A stretch of 64,000 nucleotides of DNA from Arthrobacter sp. CAU 1506 (GCF_005047635.1 NZ_SUKC01000013.1:19861-83860); one strand, 5' to 3'; positions 18,416-29,130 are shown, counted from the stretch's first letter. The notes: generated from the sequence alone by a model not told the origin. Program-made: numbers and translations.

Positions 18416-18498
18416 GTTCCCAGTGTGCTCCCGGTTTCTGGGAGTTTGCTGAATGGATGCTGCAGGCAATCATGACCTGCGCTGAGACTCGGCGAGGG

Positions 18499-19325
18499 TC
18501 AGTCGCGGCGGCCGAAGAGTTCCACCGGGGCAAGCACGCCCTGCCGGACTCCCGCCGCCAAGTTGCCGATCTTCTGCTTGGCGTCCGTGCCCATATGCAG
18601 GTGCATGCCCAGCGGCGGGGCCTCGGAAGTGAATATTTTGTCCTGGGTCCGCTGCAGGAATTCAACCGCAAAACCGTGCCGGTTGCGTTCGCCCTCCAGC
18701 CGGAAGCCGGCCGCAGCCAGTGCGGCCAGATAGCCGGCCCGGTCTTCCACGAACGACGAGTCCGGCGTGGACGCCCAGGGCAGCGGAAACTGCGGCGTGC
18801 CCGCGCCCGTGGACATGATGTCGTAGAGGGCAAAGATGCCCGCCGGCTTTAGGACGCGGTGGATCTCGCGGAACGCTCCCGCCTTATCGGGAATGTTCAT
18901 GCCCACGTGGAGCATGGTCGCCGCATCGAAAGTGCCGTCGTCGAACGGCAGCTTAAGCGCACTGGCCACGCTGAACTGGACGAGCCCCTCCAACCCGGAG
19001 CGCCGGGTGAGCGATGCGGCTGTCCGCACCGACTCGGGCGTGAGGTCCACGCCCTGGACGGCGACTCCCAGATGGTGGGCCAGATAGCGGGCGGGGCCGC
19101 CGATGCCGCAGCCGACGTCGAGCACCCGCATGCCCGCGTGCAGTCCGGCGCCTTCGGCTACGGACTGCGTGGCGTCGGTGCCGCCAATATGCAGCTGGTC
19201 CGCGGCGGCCAGCACGTCCGGGTCGATGTTGTCCGGATCCTGTCCAAGCGCAGCCAATCCGTCCAGGATCAGGGCCTCGAGGCCCGGGTTGTCGTAGTGG
19301 GCGGCGACGTCGTCTTCGATGTCCA
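18499..19325 (-). CDS. Class I SAM-dependent methyltransferase
   Basis: The 275-residue enzyme binds S-adenosylmethionine through VLDVGCGIGGPARYLAHHLG (motif I, about residues 68-87) and the later AGIFALYDIM. An N-terminal AAHYDNPGLEALILDGL precedes this, a layout seen in ubiquinone/menaquinone-type, tocopherol and glycine/sarcosine methyltransferases. The substrate is not clear. The ATG at 19325 is preceded by TTGGAGGC, a good ribosome site; upstream codons are repeat-derived and should not be included. It stands alone, upstream of the two-component system on the same strand. Confidence 0.8.
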
Positions 19326-19384
19326 TGGCGGCCTCCAAGGGGTCACGATGCCACGAGTGTACGCCCGGACGGGCCCGGTCGGTC

Positions 19385-19503
19385 CGGCGGGCAAAAGCGT
19401 GGGTCCGCACGGCCAGCCACACGGGCCCGGGCAAAGCGTGGGTCCGCACGGCCAGCCACACGGCACGGGCAAAGCACGGCCAGCCACACGGCACGGGCAA
19501 CGT
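19385..19503. repeat. Intergenic tandem repeat between the methyltransferase and XPB genes
   Basis: The unit GGGCAAAGCGTGGGTCCGC followed by ACGGCCAGCCACACGG occurs twice at a spacing of about 45 bp. A shortened copy lacking GTGGGTCCG then follows, 28 bp later. It abuts the stop codon of the helicase gene and produces false extensions of the methyltransferase frame. Confidence 0.8.
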
Positions 19504-19510
19504 GCCGGTT

Positions 19511-21166
19511 TTACCCCTGCACCACGTCCTTGGCGTCCTTGATGGTGTAGGCGTAGCCCTGCTCGGCCAGGAAGCGCTGGCGCTTGGCGGCGAAGTCCTG
19601 GTCCAACGTGTCCCGCGCCACCACGTTGTAGAACCGTGCGGACCGCCCGTCCGCCTTGGGCCGCAGCAGCCGGCCCAGGCGCTGGGCTTCCTCCTGCCGG
19701 GAACCGAACGACCCGGACACCTGGATGGCCACGGTGGCTTCGGGCAGGTCGATGGAAAAGTTGGCCACCTTGGACACCACCAGGGTCTGCAGCTCGCCGC
19801 GGCGGAACGCGTCGAACAGCCGCTGCCGTTCCTTGACGGAGGTGCTGCCCTTGATCACCGGCGCATCCAGATGCTCGGCGATCTCGTCCAGCTGGTCGAT
19901 GTACTGTCCGATCACCAGCAGCTGTTCGCCCTCGTGCGCCTTCACCAGCGCATCCACCACCGGCGTCTTGATCGGGGACGTGGCGCACAGCCGGTACTTA
20001 TCGACGTCGTCGGCCATCGCATAGGCCACCCGCTCGTCCCGCGGCAGATCCACCCGGACTTCCACGCAGTCGGCCGGAGCGATGTAGCCCTGCGCCTCAA
20101 TGTCCTTCCACGGGGCGTCGTAGCGCTTGGGACCGATCAGTGAGAACACTTCACCTTCCCGGCCGTCCTCGCGCACCAGCGTGGCGGTCAGTCCCAGCCG
20201 CCGCCGGGCCTGCAGATCGGCCGTCATCCGGAACATCGGTGCCGGCAGCAGATGCACCTCGTCGTAGATGATCAGGCCCCAGTCATTGGCGTCCAGCAGC
20301 TCAAGGTGCGGGTACAGCCCGCCGCGGCGCATGGTCAGCACCTGGTAGGTGGCAATGGTGACCGGCCGGACCTCCTTGACCGATCCGGAATATTCACCCA
20401 CGTCCTCGGCGGTCAGCGTGGTCCGCCGGACCAGTTCGTCCTTCCACTGGCGGGCGGCAACGGTGTTGGTCACCAGGATCAGCGTGGTGGTGGAACTGGT
20501 GGCCATGGCGGCCGCGCCCACCAGTGTTTTGCCGGCGCCGCAGGGCAGGACGACGACGCCGGAGCCGCCGGCCCAGAAGTTCTCCACGGCCAGCCGCTGG
20601 TACGGCCGCAGCTGCCAGCCGCCGGGTTCCGCGGATTCGGCCAGCGCGATCGGATGCGGCGTGCCGTCGACGTAGCCGGCCAGGTCCTCCGCGGGCCAGC
20701 CGAGCTTGAGCAGCAGCTGCTTGAGCTGCCCACGCTGCGAGGAATGCACCACGGTGGTCTCGGCGTCGATCCGCGGCCCCAGCAGCGGCTGGATCTTCTT
20801 GGCATGCATGACTTCTTCGAGGACCGGGTAGTCGGTAGTGCGCAGCACCAGGCCATGCTGCGGGTCCTTCTCCAGCCGCAGCCGCCCGTAGCGGGACATG
20901 GTCTCCTCGATGTCCACCAACAGGGCGTGCGGCACCGGAAAGCGCGAATAGGTCAGCAGCGTGTCCAGCACCTGCTCGGCATCCAGTCCCGCCGCGCGGG
21001 CGTTCCATAGCCCCAGCGGAGTGATCCGGTAGGAATGCACATGCTCCGGCGCCCGCTCCAGTTCCGCGAACGCGGCGATGGCATGCCGGGCCTCGTTCGC
21101 CTGCTCATGGTCCACTTCCAGCAGGATCGTCTTGTCGCTCTGGACGATCAACGGTCCGTTGGCCAT
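19511..21166 (-). CDS. XPB-type DNA repair helicase
   Basis: The 551-residue SF2 helicase has an N-terminal damage-recognition-like domain (TDYPVLEEVMHAKKIQPLLG). It continues with the Walker A PCGAGKTLVG, the DEVH box YDEVHLLPAP, motif III LTATLVRED and motif VI QEEAQRLGRLLRP. This is the bacterial relative of eukaryotic XPB/Ssl2, which unwinds DNA in repair and transcription. Its ATG directly follows the stop codon of the large helicase-associated protein, so the two are translated together and probably act together. Bacterial XPB is found mainly in actinobacteria and a few other groups; its in vivo role is poorly defined. Confidence 0.92.
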   Translation of the reverse strand: MANGPLIVQSDKTILLEVDHEQANEARHAIAAFAELERAPEHVHSYRITPLGLWNARAAGLDAEQVLDTLLTYSRFPVPHALLVDIEETMSRYGRLRLEKDPQHGLVLRTTDYPVLEEVMHAKKIQPLLGPRIDAETTVVHSSQRGQLKQLLLKLGWPAEDLAGYVDGTPHPIALAESAEPGGWQLRPYQRLAVENFWAGGSGVVVLPCGAGKTLVGAAAMATSSTTTLILVTNTVAARQWKDELVRRTTLTAEDVGEYSGSVKEVRPVTIATYQVLTMRRGGLYPHLELLDANDWGLIIYDEVHLLPAPMFRMTADLQARRRLGLTATLVREDGREGEVFSLIGPKRYDAPWKDIEAQGYIAPADCVEVRVDLPRDERVAYAMADDVDKYRLCATSPIKTPVVDALVKAHEGEQLLVIGQYIDQLDEIAEHLDAPVIKGSTSVKERQRLFDAFRRGELQTLVVSKVANFSIDLPEATVAIQVSGSFGSRQEEAQRLGRLLRPKADGRSARFYNVVARDTLDQDFAAKRQRFLAEQGYAYTIKDAKDVVQG

Positions 21167-23764
21167 TCAGCTGCCCTCCAGTAGTTCAATGTCCATCACC
21201 CGGTGGATGGAGACGGTGCGCTCGCTGTCCCGGTCGGGATCGAACACGCGAAGCCGGCCGCCGCTGACGGACAGCGGCAGCATGACCTGGCGCCGGTGGT
21301 TGCCGTCCGGATCCACAATCCCGATCCGCACGCGCTGCTTCAACCGGATGGCGGTCCGCAGCGTCTCCAGCGTCAGCAGCGGACCCGCCTCTGCTGCTGG
21401 CCCGGCCGGGGTTCCGGTGCTCCGCAGTGCCGCGAGCTGGGCGGCGCTGGCTTCGGCGGTGAGCTCCCAGGGGTTGGTTTTCACCGGGAACGACGACGGC
21501 GCCCGGCCGGCTTTCGCCGTCGCGGCACCCTCTGCTGGGGTGCCGTCCGCAGCGAAACTGCCGGTGCGTGCGCCAGCGCCGGTGCCGCCGCCCAGTGCCA
21601 CGCCGTCGTCGGCTTCCGGGGCCGGCGCATAGCCCCACTGGCGCAGTGCGGCGAGCAGGTCTCGGCTTGCGGTGCGCGAGACCGCCACCGTGGGAGCCAG
21701 CCGGCGCAGGCCCAGCCGGGCGGTGCGCGGGTCGGCGAGCAGGTCGGTCAGCATGTCCGCGTCGTCGCTGCGCAGGAAGCTGGCGGCCGCGCCGAGCCTC
21801 AGCACACCGTGCCGGTTCGCGGTGTCCTTCACCAGGTATCCCAGCGGCTGCGGGACGCCGGTGGCCGAGTGACGGGTCAGGAAGCCGAGGATTTGTGCCG
21901 CATCGCGCCCCGCGTCCAGCGCGTGCCGGATGCTGTCCGCCGAGAACCGGTAGATGGTGGCCGGGCCTTGGCCTTCTGCGGTGGACAGCAGGGACAGTTC
22001 GGCGGCGATGTCCGGTGCCAGATAGCCGGGCGCCACGGCCGTCAGGTCCGCTTGCAGCACGAATTCTTGCAGCGGTTCGGGCAGTTGGGCGGCCAACAGC
22101 TCAACTGCCTCGGCAAGCCTGTCCTGCGCCAGCGCGCGTCCCAACCCGGTCAGTGCGCCGGAGCCCAGCAGCCCCAGCCGTGCCGCCTCGGTCAGGATGC
22201 CCGGCACCAACCGCTCGAACCGGCGCTGCTGGCGCGGCCGGCGCCAGACCAAGTAACCGGTGACCTGTTCCGGCGAGGGCGCCGGGGTGCTGGCGGGGGC
22301 AGCGGAATCCGGTTTATTGTCCGGCACGTCGGTGCTGCCGGCCGCAGAGCCCGGCGTGCACAGTTCGTCCAGCGCCTCCAGTACCCGGCGCCGGACGGCC
22401 GGTGCATCGGGCCGGGATGCTTCGGCGGCCAGCGCGTTGATGGCGGTGTCCGACGGCGTCCTGCCGCCCACCAGCGAAGGCGCGCGGTCCAGTTGCAGCC
22501 AGGCCGACACGAGCAGCAGCCACTGGTCCTGGCGTGCCAGCGAGCCGAACATGGCGTCGGCGTGGACCACCCAGCGGGAGGTATCGACGTCCAGGATCAG
22601 CAGTCCGGCAGCGGCTGAGAGTTCCAGCAGCCAGCTGGTTTCGTCCGCTTCGACCCGCAGGGAGTCGGCCAGCCGACGGACCTCGCGGATGCCTACTCCG
22701 CCGGCACGCAGGGTGGCAACCGGGCCGCGGCGGACCTGGTCCAACAACTCGGCCACCAGCCGCAGCGTCTCGGCCACTGCGGAGAAGGCGGCATTGTCGC
22801 GCAGGGAATCCCGGATCGGCCGGGCAGTTGCCGCGGGCGGCATGGTGTGCCACGGATCGGCCAGCGCACCGCCGCGCACCGCAAGTCCGGCCGGGCAGGG
22901 GAGTTCCACGTGCGTCGCGTCGATGGGCACCAGCAGCCCGTGTGCTGCCAGCCAGTCGATGGGTGATGTCGCCTCGCGGGGACCGCTGCCCGCCAATGGG
23001 TGTGGCAGCGCGCCGAGCGGGGAACGGCGGAACTTTCCGAGCAACTCGGCGGTGTGCTCCGGTGCCTGCGCGATCAGCTCAGGCCAGGTCCGCGGGTCGG
23101 ACAGCCAGCGGTCGAGTTCGGCGGCCGCGCTGGCCGCGCGGGTGGCCGCCGGGGCGGTGCGCTCGCCCGAGCCGGTCTCGGGGGACTCGGTAGGAAGCTC
23201 GTAGCCGGCCTCGCGCAGCAGCCGCACCGTGCGCACCAGATGGTCCGCTGCCACCTGACTGGCCGCCGCCAAGGCGGCGTAGCTGCGGCCCAGGCCTGCC
23301 GGATACGGTCCGAGGGCTTCGGCCAGGCTGGCCACCGGAAGGTAGGCCGGGGGCTGCAGGAGGTCTCCGCCGTCGTCAGCGGGAAAAGCACTGTTGTCGG
23401 ATGAGAGCGGGGCCGCGCGCAACAGCAAGGCAAGATCCTGCAGGCGGGCCAGACACGCGTCCAGGTCCAGTTGCCCGGCTGTGCCCGGCTGCGGCACCAG
23501 CAGGGGCTGCAGGGAACGGGCGTTTGCGGAGCGGCCGGCATCAACATCAGTGCTGAGCACTACAGCTTCAAGCACCTCCAGCTCGGGGCGGGAGAGGTTC
23601 TCCAGCACCCGCTGGAGGCTGATCCGTGTGCAGGCCCGGGCCGCCAGGGCGGAAAAATCCGGCACCGGCGGCAGGCAAAGATCCGGCCGGGCAGCGAACA
23701 GCTGGCGCAGCTCGGCGTCGCTGCGGGCGGCCAACTGGCCGGCCAAGGCGCGGATGGAGGACAC
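21167..23764 (-). CDS. Helicase-associated domain protein (XPB partner)
   Basis: This long protein (about 865 residues) starts VSSIRALAGQLAARSDAEL and ends with a C-terminal helicase-associated winged-helix region (RQVMLPLSVSGGRLRVFDPD followed by HRVMDIELLEGS). Proteins of this kind are routinely paired with XPB helicases in actinobacteria. No Walker motif is visible, so it is not itself an ATPase; it may load or regulate the helicase. A GTG at 23785 would add seven residues; the GTG at 23764 matches the common MSSIRAL start, but neither has a clear ribosome site. The stop codon abuts the helicase start. A Gly/Ala-rich linker occupies about residues 720-780. Confidence 0.8.
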   Translation of the reverse strand: MSSIRALAGQLAARSDAELRQLFAARPDLCLPPVPDFSALAARACTRISLQRVLENLSRPELEVLEAVVLSTDVDAGRSANARSLQPLLVPQPGTAGQLDLDACLARLQDLALLLRAAPLSSDNSAFPADDGGDLLQPPAYLPVASLAEALGPYPAGLGRSYAALAAASQVAADHLVRTVRLLREAGYELPTESPETGSGERTAPAATRAASAAAELDRWLSDPRTWPELIAQAPEHTAELLGKFRRSPLGALPHPLAGSGPREATSPIDWLAAHGLLVPIDATHVELPCPAGLAVRGGALADPWHTMPPAATARPIRDSLRDNAAFSAVAETLRLVAELLDQVRRGPVATLRAGGVGIREVRRLADSLRVEADETSWLLELSAAAGLLILDVDTSRWVVHADAMFGSLARQDQWLLLVSAWLQLDRAPSLVGGRTPSDTAINALAAEASRPDAPAVRRRVLEALDELCTPGSAAGSTDVPDNKPDSAAPASTPAPSPEQVTGYLVWRRPRQQRRFERLVPGILTEAARLGLLGSGALTGLGRALAQDRLAEAVELLAAQLPEPLQEFVLQADLTAVAPGYLAPDIAAELSLLSTAEGQGPATIYRFSADSIRHALDAGRDAAQILGFLTRHSATGVPQPLGYLVKDTANRHGVLRLGAAASFLRSDDADMLTDLLADPRTARLGLRRLAPTVAVSRTASRDLLAALRQWGYAPAPEADDGVALGGGTGAGARTGSFAADGTPAEGAATAKAGRAPSSFPVKTNPWELTAEASAAQLAALRSTGTPAGPAAEAGPLLTLETLRTAIRLKQRVRIGIVDPDGNHRRQVMLPLSVSGGRLRVFDPDRDSERTVSIHRVMDIELLEGS

Positions 23765-23839
23765 CGGATTAACGTTACCCCGCACTACTGCGGCCGACGC
23801 CGCCCGGGAGGCCCGCCGTCACCGGCCCGCGTGGTGCCG

Positions 23840-24094
23840 CTAGCTGCTGCGGCGGCGCCGGATGCTGCCGGCCATCAGCAGCACCATCAACACGAAGGCG
23901 ATCGGGAAGCAGAACCAGGCTAGCCCCATGAAACCCGTCCACACCGGGTTCCCTGCCATGGCACCTGCCAGAATGACGCCCAAGCTGCCGAGCCCTGCCA
24001 GCAGTACTGCGATGGCTGCGAAAACGAGCACACGGTGCAGCGCACCCGACTCAGCGGGGCGCGGCGGATTCTGGGCAGGAACGGATCCGGGCAT
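23840..24094 (-). CDS. Small two-helix membrane protein, hypothetical
   Basis: The 84-residue product has a short cytoplasmic N-terminus and two membrane helices (about 21-46 and 53-76). It ends in a basic RRRRSS tail. The pattern and good codon use suggest a real gene, but I do not recognise a family with a known role. It lies upstream of the helicase pair on the same strand, about 75 bp from it, and divergent from the cold-shock gene at 24,325. Confidence 0.6.
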   Translation of the reverse strand: MPGSVPAQNPPRPAESGALHRVLVFAAIAVLLAGLGSLGVILAGAMAGNPVWTGFMGLAWFCFPIAFVLMVLLMAGSIRRRRSS

Positions 24095-24324
24095 GGCTCC
24101 AGATTAACTCCCCGCCGTGCCTCGGCCCAATCCCGCCATCATGCCAGCAGCGGAAACGGCCGCGTCTCGGCCTCCGCTGTCTGTGGAACAAGCTAATCTA
24201 GAGACAGACTTTCCCCGCCACGCCGCGGCCGCGCCTGCGGCCGGTGTACTGCCGGCGGGACACATGGTAAGAACGCAGCAGCGGGCGGTACCGCCGCAAC
24301 ATTAAGCAGAACGAGGTAAGCAAA

Positions 24325-24708
24325 GTGCCCATCGGCAAAGTCAAGTGGTTCGACACGGAAAAAGGCTTCGGATTCCTGGCCAGCGAAGACGGCCAGGAAG
24401 TATTCCTGCACGCGTCTGCCCTGCCGGCCGGCGTCAAGGACGTGAAGGCCGGCACCCGGATGGAGTACGGCATCGCTGACGGCCGCCGCGGCCCGTCCGC
24501 ACTGTCCGCCCGCATCCTCGACGCCGCTCCCTCGGTGGTGCGCGCAACGCGCAAGCCGGCCGAGGACATGGCCGTCATCACCGAAGACTTGATCAAGCTG
24601 CTGGACGGTATCTCTAACGGGCTGCGCAAGGGCCGCTATCCGGAACGCTCGCACGCGTCCAAGGTGGCAGCGGTACTCCGCCGCGTGGCCGACGACCTGG
24701 ACGCGTAA
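24325..24708 (+). CDS. Cold-shock domain protein with C-terminal helical extension
   Basis: Residues 1-67 form a cold-shock domain with KGFGFLASEDG and VFLHASAL. About 60 extra residues follow (MAVITEDLIKLLDGISN...SHASKVAAVLRRVADDLDA) and look helical and charged. That tail is common in actinobacterial cold-shock proteins paired with DUF3027. It begins with GTG after GAGG nine bases upstream. The DUF3027 gene begins 9 bp after its stop, so the two form an operon. The domain binds single-stranded nucleic acid; the tail may bind a partner, possibly the DUF3027 protein. Confidence 0.88.
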   Translation: MPIGKVKWFDTEKGFGFLASEDGQEVFLHASALPAGVKDVKAGTRMEYGIADGRRGPSALSARILDAAPSVVRATRKPAEDMAVITEDLIKLLDGISNGLRKGRYPERSHASKVAAVLRRVADDLDA

Positions 24709-24717
24709 GCGGACTTG

Positions 24718-25578
24718 ATGACCGAAAACCTGACCGGCTCCAGCGCTGAAACAGCGCCCGTGGAGCAGCCCGACGCCGGCGAGCCCACGGCGGAGGCCGC
24801 GCCGCCCCGACGTCGTCCTGCGCGTCGCACCCCCAAACTGGACCTTGTCCTGGCCGCGGCGGTGGACCGTGCCCGGGAGGGTGTCCTGGACATCGCCCCA
24901 CCCGAACAAATCGGTGCACACGTCGGCAGCGTTGCCGACGGCGACCGCCTGGTCACCCACCGGTTCGAAGCGAAGCTGGCCGGCTACGCGGGCTGGCAGT
25001 GGTACGCCACGTTGGCCCGGGTGCCGCGCGGCAAGGACGCCACGGTCTGCGAAGTGGGCCTGCTGCCGTCGGAGAAATCGCTGCTGGCTCCGGAGTGGGT
25101 GCCGTGGGCGGACCGGGTGCGGCCTGAGGAAGTGGCGGCAGCGGCCGAAGCCGAGGCGGCTGCGGCAGCCGAAGCGCAGGACGACGCCGACTCCGCGCCG
25201 GTAGCGGACACGGCGGAGGAAGTCTCTGAACCCGTGGACCAAGATGCAGCGGCAGAGGAAGCTCCCGCCGAGGCAGGCGAGGACGAGGTTACCAACGAGG
25301 AGACCTCGGCCACCGCGGGCGAGGACGACGCAGCGAACGAGGAAGCCTCTGCCTCTGAGGGCGAGGACGACGCAGCGAACGAGGAAACCTCTGCCTCTGA
25401 GGGCGAGGACGAGGCAACGAACGAGGAAACCTCTGCCTCTGAGGGCGAGGACGAGGCAACGAACGAGGAAACCTCTGCCTCTGAGGGCGAGGATGCAGCG
25501 GATCCTGCCGCTGGCGAGAAGCTGACAGAGGCAGCAGCAACCGATACGACCGAGGATTTCACCGAAGCCACGTCCTGA
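24718..25578 (+). CDS. DUF3027 protein with acidic 14-residue repeats
   Basis: Residues ~35-140 hold the DUF3027 region (LAAAVDRAREGVLDIAP, VTHRFEAKLAGYAGWQWYAT, APEWVPWADRVRPEE). This family is restricted to actinobacteria and has no known function. The C-terminal half is very acidic and contains five tandem copies of EETSASEGEDEATN-like units. The family core normally ends soon after WVPWADR, so the repeat tail is an addition. The ATG at 24718 is chosen over the TTG just before it. The gene is coupled to the cold-shock gene; an MFS exporter starts about 50 bp downstream. Confidence 0.82.
   Translation: MTENLTGSSAETAPVEQPDAGEPTAEAAPPRRRPARRTPKLDLVLAAAVDRAREGVLDIAPPEQIGAHVGSVADGDRLVTHRFEAKLAGYAGWQWYATLARVPRGKDATVCEVGLLPSEKSLLAPEWVPWADRVRPEEVAAAAEAEAAAAAEAQDDADSAPVADTAEEVSEPVDQDAAAEEAPAEAGEDEVTNEETSATAGEDDAANEEASASEGEDDAANEETSASEGEDEATNEETSASEGEDEATNEETSASEGEDAADPAAGEKLTEAAATDTTEDFTEATS
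25297..25506 (+). repeat. 42-bp coding tandem repeat inside the DUF3027 gene
   Basis: Five in-frame units begin at 25297, 25339, 25381, 25423 and 25465, an exact 42-bp (14-codon) period. Units three and four are identical at DNA level, so copy number may vary between strains. Confidence 0.9.
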
Positions 25579-25627
25579 CGTGGCCGATGGACGAGGCAGG
25601 TTTCGCAGCCGGAAGGGGCGGTAAAGC

Positions 25628-26893
25628 ATGTTTCGTTCCTTGCGGCTGTTCAATTACCGGATCTGGTTCATCGGGGCGCTGATCTCCAACATCGGCACCT
25701 GGATGCAGCGGACGGCCCAGGACTGGCTGGTGTACGACATCCTCACCGAGCAGGACGCCGCCGCCATGGGCATTGTGATGGCGCTGCAGATGGGGCCGCA
25801 GCTGCTGATGGCGCCGTGGGCAGGGCTGGTCGCCGACCGGTTCGACCGGCAAAAGCTGCTGATGGCCACGCAGATTTCAATGGCGGTCCTGGGCCTCGCA
25901 CTGGGCTTGATGGTGATCGCCGATGTGGCGCAACTGTGGCACGTGTATGCCTTCGCGCTGGCGCTGGGCATGGTGACGGCGGTGGACGCCCCGGCGCGGC
26001 AGACTTTCGTCTCCGACCTGGTCCGCGACGACTACCTGCCCAACGCGGTGGCGCTGAACAGCACCTCGTTCAATCTGGCCAGGATGATCGGTCCGGCGAT
26101 TGCCGGCGTGCTGACCGTAGCGATCGGACCGGGCCCGGTGTTCCTGATCAACGCCGCCACCTTCGCGGCAATGATCGCCGCGTTGCTGGCCATCCGCAGG
26201 CAGGAACTCCATCCGCGACAGAAGGTTGCCAAAGGCCGCGGCCAAATCCGCGAGGGCTTCCGGTACGTGAAGGACCGGCCGGACCTGGTGGTGGTGCTGA
26301 CCGCCATCTTCATCATTGGAACCTTCGGCCTGAACTTCTCCGTGTTCGTGGCGTCTATGGCGCGGACCGAATTCGGCGGCCATGCCGGTGACTTCGGCGT
26401 GCTCTCCTCGGTGATGGCAGCCGGTTCGGTTACCGGAGCGCTGCTCAGCGCACGCCGGGACCGGCCGCGGCTGCGCTATATCTTCGGCGCCTCGGTGGCC
26501 TTCGGCGTTGCCTGCACGGCGGCGGGCCTGGCCCCCACAGTCTGGCTCTTCGGACTGGCTCTGGTGCCGGTGGGGGCAGCGGCCATCACCATCATGACCA
26601 GCGCCAATGCGTACGTGCAGACCACCACCGACCCGATGATGCGCGGACGCGTCATGTCCTTGTACATGGCCATCCTGATGGGCGGAACTCCGCTCGGTGC
26701 ACCCCTGGTCGGCTTGGTGTCCAACAGTTTCGGCCCGCGCTGGGGGCTGGGTGTGGCAGCGCTGTCCGGTGTGGCCGCCGCCGCCGTCGGAATATTGTGG
26801 GCCTGGCGCGCGCACCACATGCGGCTGCGCTTCGACCGTTCGGCCCCGCGGAAGCTGAGCATCACCTACGGCGTGCCGGACCGGCCGGTCTAA
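25628..26893 (+). CDS. MFS transporter (EntS/MFS_3-like exporter)
   Basis: The 421-residue twelve-helix carrier belongs to the EntS-like exporter branch. It opens with RSLRLFNYRIWFIGALISNI, then GTWMQRTAQDWLVYD, and has the signature ADRFDRQKLLMATQ after helix 2. Members export siderophores, drugs or other small molecules; no specific substrate can be inferred here. The start is ATG with GGAAGGGGCGG upstream. It follows the DUF3027 gene on the same strand and is convergent with serC, sharing the terminator at 26,996. Confidence 0.85.
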   Translation: MFRSLRLFNYRIWFIGALISNIGTWMQRTAQDWLVYDILTEQDAAAMGIVMALQMGPQLLMAPWAGLVADRFDRQKLLMATQISMAVLGLALGLMVIADVAQLWHVYAFALALGMVTAVDAPARQTFVSDLVRDDYLPNAVALNSTSFNLARMIGPAIAGVLTVAIGPGPVFLINAATFAAMIAALLAIRRQELHPRQKVAKGRGQIREGFRYVKDRPDLVVVLTAIFIIGTFGLNFSVFVASMARTEFGGHAGDFGVLSSVMAAGSVTGALLSARRDRPRLRYIFGASVAFGVACTAAGLAPTVWLFGLALVPVGAAAITIMTSANAYVQTTTDPMMRGRVMSLYMAILMGGTPLGAPLVGLVSNSFGPRWGLGVAALSGVAAAAVGILWAWRAHHMRLRFDRSAPRKLSITYGVPDRPV

Positions 26894-26899
26894 GCGCCG

Positions 26900-26991
26900 C
26901 GGCGGTCCGGATCGAACGGTCCGGACCCAACCGCGTCAACGGTCCGGGCCAACCGCGCCGGACCCAATCGCGCCAAACGGTTCGGACCAAA
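26900..26991. repeat. Short intergenic repeats after the MFS gene
   Basis: Variants of CGGTCCGGACCCAACCGCG recur about four times at 19-23 bp spacing. Each copy carries a short GGTCCGGACC-type palindrome. The stretch is non-coding. Confidence 0.65.
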
Positions 26992-26995
26992 CAAT

Positions 26996-27031
26996 AAGGT
27001 CCGGCTCCCCGCGATCGGGCAGCCGGACCTC
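26996..27031 (-). terminator. Terminator after serC (possibly bidirectional)
   Basis: On the minus strand AGGTCCGGCT pairs with AGCCGGACCT around a 14-base loop and is followed by TATTGTTT. It lies about 20 bp after the serC stop codon and also closes the convergent MFS gene. Confidence 0.85.
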
Positions 27032-27051
27032 ATCATGGCACGGTGCGGCGG

Positions 27052-28227
<1,176 letters not shown>

Positions 28228-28434
28228 TCACCGTTGAACGCCCGTATCATTCTGCCCCAACGGCGGCGGGCGCCGTTAGTCGGAACCGGCAATGTTGCGC
28301 GGCACCCCGGCGCGGCTACCAGCGGCAAGACTGCCGGTCGTGTAGGGAAAACAGGCTAGGCTGGAGAGGGGCCCCACCCTCATGCCTGCTGCTGGAGCAG
28401 CCTTTTTCACCGCGCGCCGAGGAGCAAGAACCAA

Positions 28435-29130
28435 TTGACTGATCTCATCGACACCACCGAGATGTACCTGCGCACCATCCTCGAACTCGAAGAAGAGAAC
28501 ATCGTCGCGCTGCGCGCCCGGATTGCCGAGCGGCTGCGCCATTCCGGCCCCACCGTCTCCCAGACGATCGGCCGGATGGAGCGGGACGGACTGGTGGTCG
28601 TCACCGGTGACAGGCACTTGGAGCTGACCGAACTGGGCCGGCGGAGGGCAACCGAGGTCATGCGCAAGCACCGGCTGGCCGAGCGGTTGCTCTCTGACGT
28701 CATTGGCTTGGACTGGGCCTACGTCCACGACGAGGCCTGCCGCTGGGAACATGTGATGAGCGAAAGGGTGGAGCAGCGTCTTTACGAGTTGCTGGGCAAG
28801 CCGACCGTTTCGCCGTACGGCAACCCGATCCCCGGGCTGGAGGCGCTCGGAGGGCAGCCCGCCGAGGAGTCCGCCGCCGGCCTGCTCAACCTGGCCCAGG
28901 CGATGGGCACTTATACGCCCGACAAGCAGGTCAGCATCATCCGGTTGGCAGAGCCGATCCAGGTGGAGCCGGAACTGTTGACCCAGTTGGAGGAGGGCGG
29001 CCTGAAACCGGGTGCGACGCTGCAACTGGCCACCGCAGGCGAATACATCTCCGTGCGCGTGCCGGGCATCGAAGGCGCCCTGGAATTGCCGCCGGAGGTC
29101 GCCGCCCACATCTTTGTGTCGATGGAATGA
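28435..29130 (+). CDS. ideR: Iron-dependent repressor, DtxR/IdeR family
   Basis: The 231-residue repressor has an N-terminal winged helix-turn-helix (SGPTVSQTIGRMERDGLV), a dimerisation/metal domain and a C-terminal SH3-like domain. The metal ligands fall at the same numbers as in DtxR and IdeR: M10, C102, E105, H106 for the primary site and H79, E83, H98 for the ancillary site. A Cys at 102 marks an iron sensor rather than the manganese sensor MntR. It starts with TTG after GGAGCAAG. Iron-loaded IdeR should bind the box at 7,922 before the siderophore-interacting gene. Confidence 0.92.
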   Translation: MTDLIDTTEMYLRTILELEEENIVALRARIAERLRHSGPTVSQTIGRMERDGLVVVTGDRHLELTELGRRRATEVMRKHRLAERLLSDVIGLDWAYVHDEACRWEHVMSERVEQRLYELLGKPTVSPYGNPIPGLEALGGQPAEESAAGLLNLAQAMGTYTPDKQVSIIRLAEPIQVEPELLTQLEEGGLKPGATLQLATAGEYISVRVPGIEGALELPPEVAAHIFVSME

